This document shows positions 14,942-15,162 of a DNA stretch of 15,162 nt, piece after piece. The first letter of the stretch is position 1. The number at the start of each line of letters is the position of its first letter. The notes below the pieces were generated by a model. The model saw nothing but the letters and a program-made list of their open reading frames with translations, did not search any database and was not told where the DNA came from. The position numbers and the translations under genes are program-made. The stretch is taken from positions 1 to 15,162 of the forward strand of contig VGHV01000024.1 of assembly GCA_016868095.1 (NCBI GenBank), read 5' to 3'. This DNA comes from Betaproteobacteria bacterium. GTDB lineage: Bacteria; Pseudomonadota; Gammaproteobacteria; Burkholderiales; Burkholderiaceae_E.

Positions 14942-15092
14942 GGGAAGACAGACTTGACATGTTGTCTCTCGTATTGTCAAAGCGAAGTATGACAAAGTCC
15001 GGACAAAAGTTGTGAGATAGGCAACCCTATATAGCTGTATATTTATACAGCTTTAAACCACAATTTGCATATCTTGCACTTTAGCCCCGACC
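14942..15092. promoter_or_regulatory. Control region upstream of ugpB and of the possible gene at the right edge
   Basis: This stretch carries several TGTC/GACA units: TTGACA at 14954-14959, its complement at 14975-14980, and TGTCATA read on the - strand from about 14993 to 14987. In E. coli ugpB is under PhoB, whose box is built from CTGTCAT-like direct repeats. Here only one good half is seen and the 11-base periodicity is not met, so PhoB control is possible but unproven. A LexA box lies at 15035-15050. Confidence 0.4.
15033..15052. promoter_or_regulatory. Second LexA box (SOS operator), perfect palindrome
   Basis: AGCTGTATATTTATACAGCT has two 9-base arms that are exact complements around TT. 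It contains the CTGT-N8-ACAG operator at 15035-15050 and shares CTGTATA and ATACAGCTT with the lexA box at 6481. It ends 40 bases before a + strand ATG at 15093 and lies 104 bases upstream of ugpB, so it most likely serves a + strand gene that continues beyond the window. Confidence 0.88.
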
Positions 15093-15162
15093 ATGCCTTC
15101 ATCAACATGTCCATGCCCACCAAGTCATCGACTTGCAAACGCCGAATCGACAGATTTACCTG
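15093..15162 (+). CDS. Possible N terminus of error-prone polymerase DnaE2/ImuC (cut by window end)
   Basis: An open frame starts at ATG 15093 just after the second LexA box and runs off the window after 23 codons. It begins MPSSTCPCPP and ends STDLP, with G as the next base. DnaE2 proteins typically have a variable start and then (D/A)YAELHC; LP plus a codon starting with G fits that junction. This is a context guess: no conserved DnaE2 block is actually visible and the ribosome site is poor. Another + frame (ATG 15107) and a - strand frame (ending at 15043) are also open here. If it is DnaE2, the SOS cassette is split by the glpK-ugp block. Confidence 0.3.
   Translation, partial: MPSSTCPCPPSHRLANAESTDLP

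Noticed and set aside
14954..14980. TTGACA boxes as a -35 element for ugpB
   Set aside because: The - strand TTGACA (14980-14975) is perfect, but the hexamer 17 bases on (TCAAGT) is a poor -10, so I do not call a promoter from it.
14930..14995. Longer start for ugpB at 14995
   Set aside because: It would place 22 residues before the signal peptide and lies upstream of the perfect AAGGAG that serves ATG 14929.

Overview
The window looks like chromosomal DNA from a betaproteobacterium, probably of the order Burkholderiales, with moderate GC content. This is inferred from the protein families (LexA followed directly by ImuA and ImuB, a ugp operon ending in ugpQ, an RRM protein with a glycine-rich tail) and from the style of the LexA boxes (CTGT-N8-ACAG). 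No rRNA, tRNA, CRISPR, transposase or phage gene is visible. All gene calls rest on reading motifs, not on database searches.

Region 1 (1-5803) is a catabolic, redox-rich block. On the + strand are the end of a carboxymuconolactone decarboxylase-like gene, a 3-hydroxyisobutyrate dehydrogenase-family gene and a metallo-beta-lactamase-fold (lactonase-like) gene, closely spaced as an operon. Facing them on the - strand is an SDR dehydrogenase followed by a NIPSNAP protein. Divergent from the SDR is a full-length ETF:ubiquinone oxidoreductase, and converging on that is a second, quite different beta-hydroxyacid dehydrogenase with a TTG start. The genes fit breakdown of an organic acid, lactone or aromatic intermediate with electrons passed to quinone, but the substrate cannot be read from the sequence.

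Region 2 (5815-9470) holds a glycine-rich RRM RNA-binding protein gene with its terminator (- strand), a 271-base divergent control region with a LexA box, and the SOS mutagenesis genes lexA-imuA-imuB (+ strand), which abut or overlap. The usual fourth member of that cassette, the polymerase dnaE2/imuC, does not follow imuB.

Region 3 (9499-14929) is glycerol and glycerophosphodiester metabolism: glpK on the + strand, converging on a - strand operon ugpB-ugpA-ugpE-ugpQ. UgpB captures the substrate, UgpA and UgpE form the membrane channel, UgpQ splits phosphodiesters to glycerol-3-phosphate, and GlpK makes the same product from glycerol. The transporter ATPase gene ugpC, normally between ugpE and ugpQ, is absent: ugpE and ugpQ are 3 bases apart.

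Region 4 (14930-15162) is a control region with a second, perfectly symmetrical LexA box, 40 bases before an open frame that runs off the window and could be the start of dnaE2. If so, the glpK-ugp block sits inside a formerly continuous lexA-imuA-imuB-dnaE2 cassette. The most interesting points are this split cassette, the missing ugpC, and a tandem duplication of a beta-clamp-like NLSLF motif near the N terminus of ImuB.
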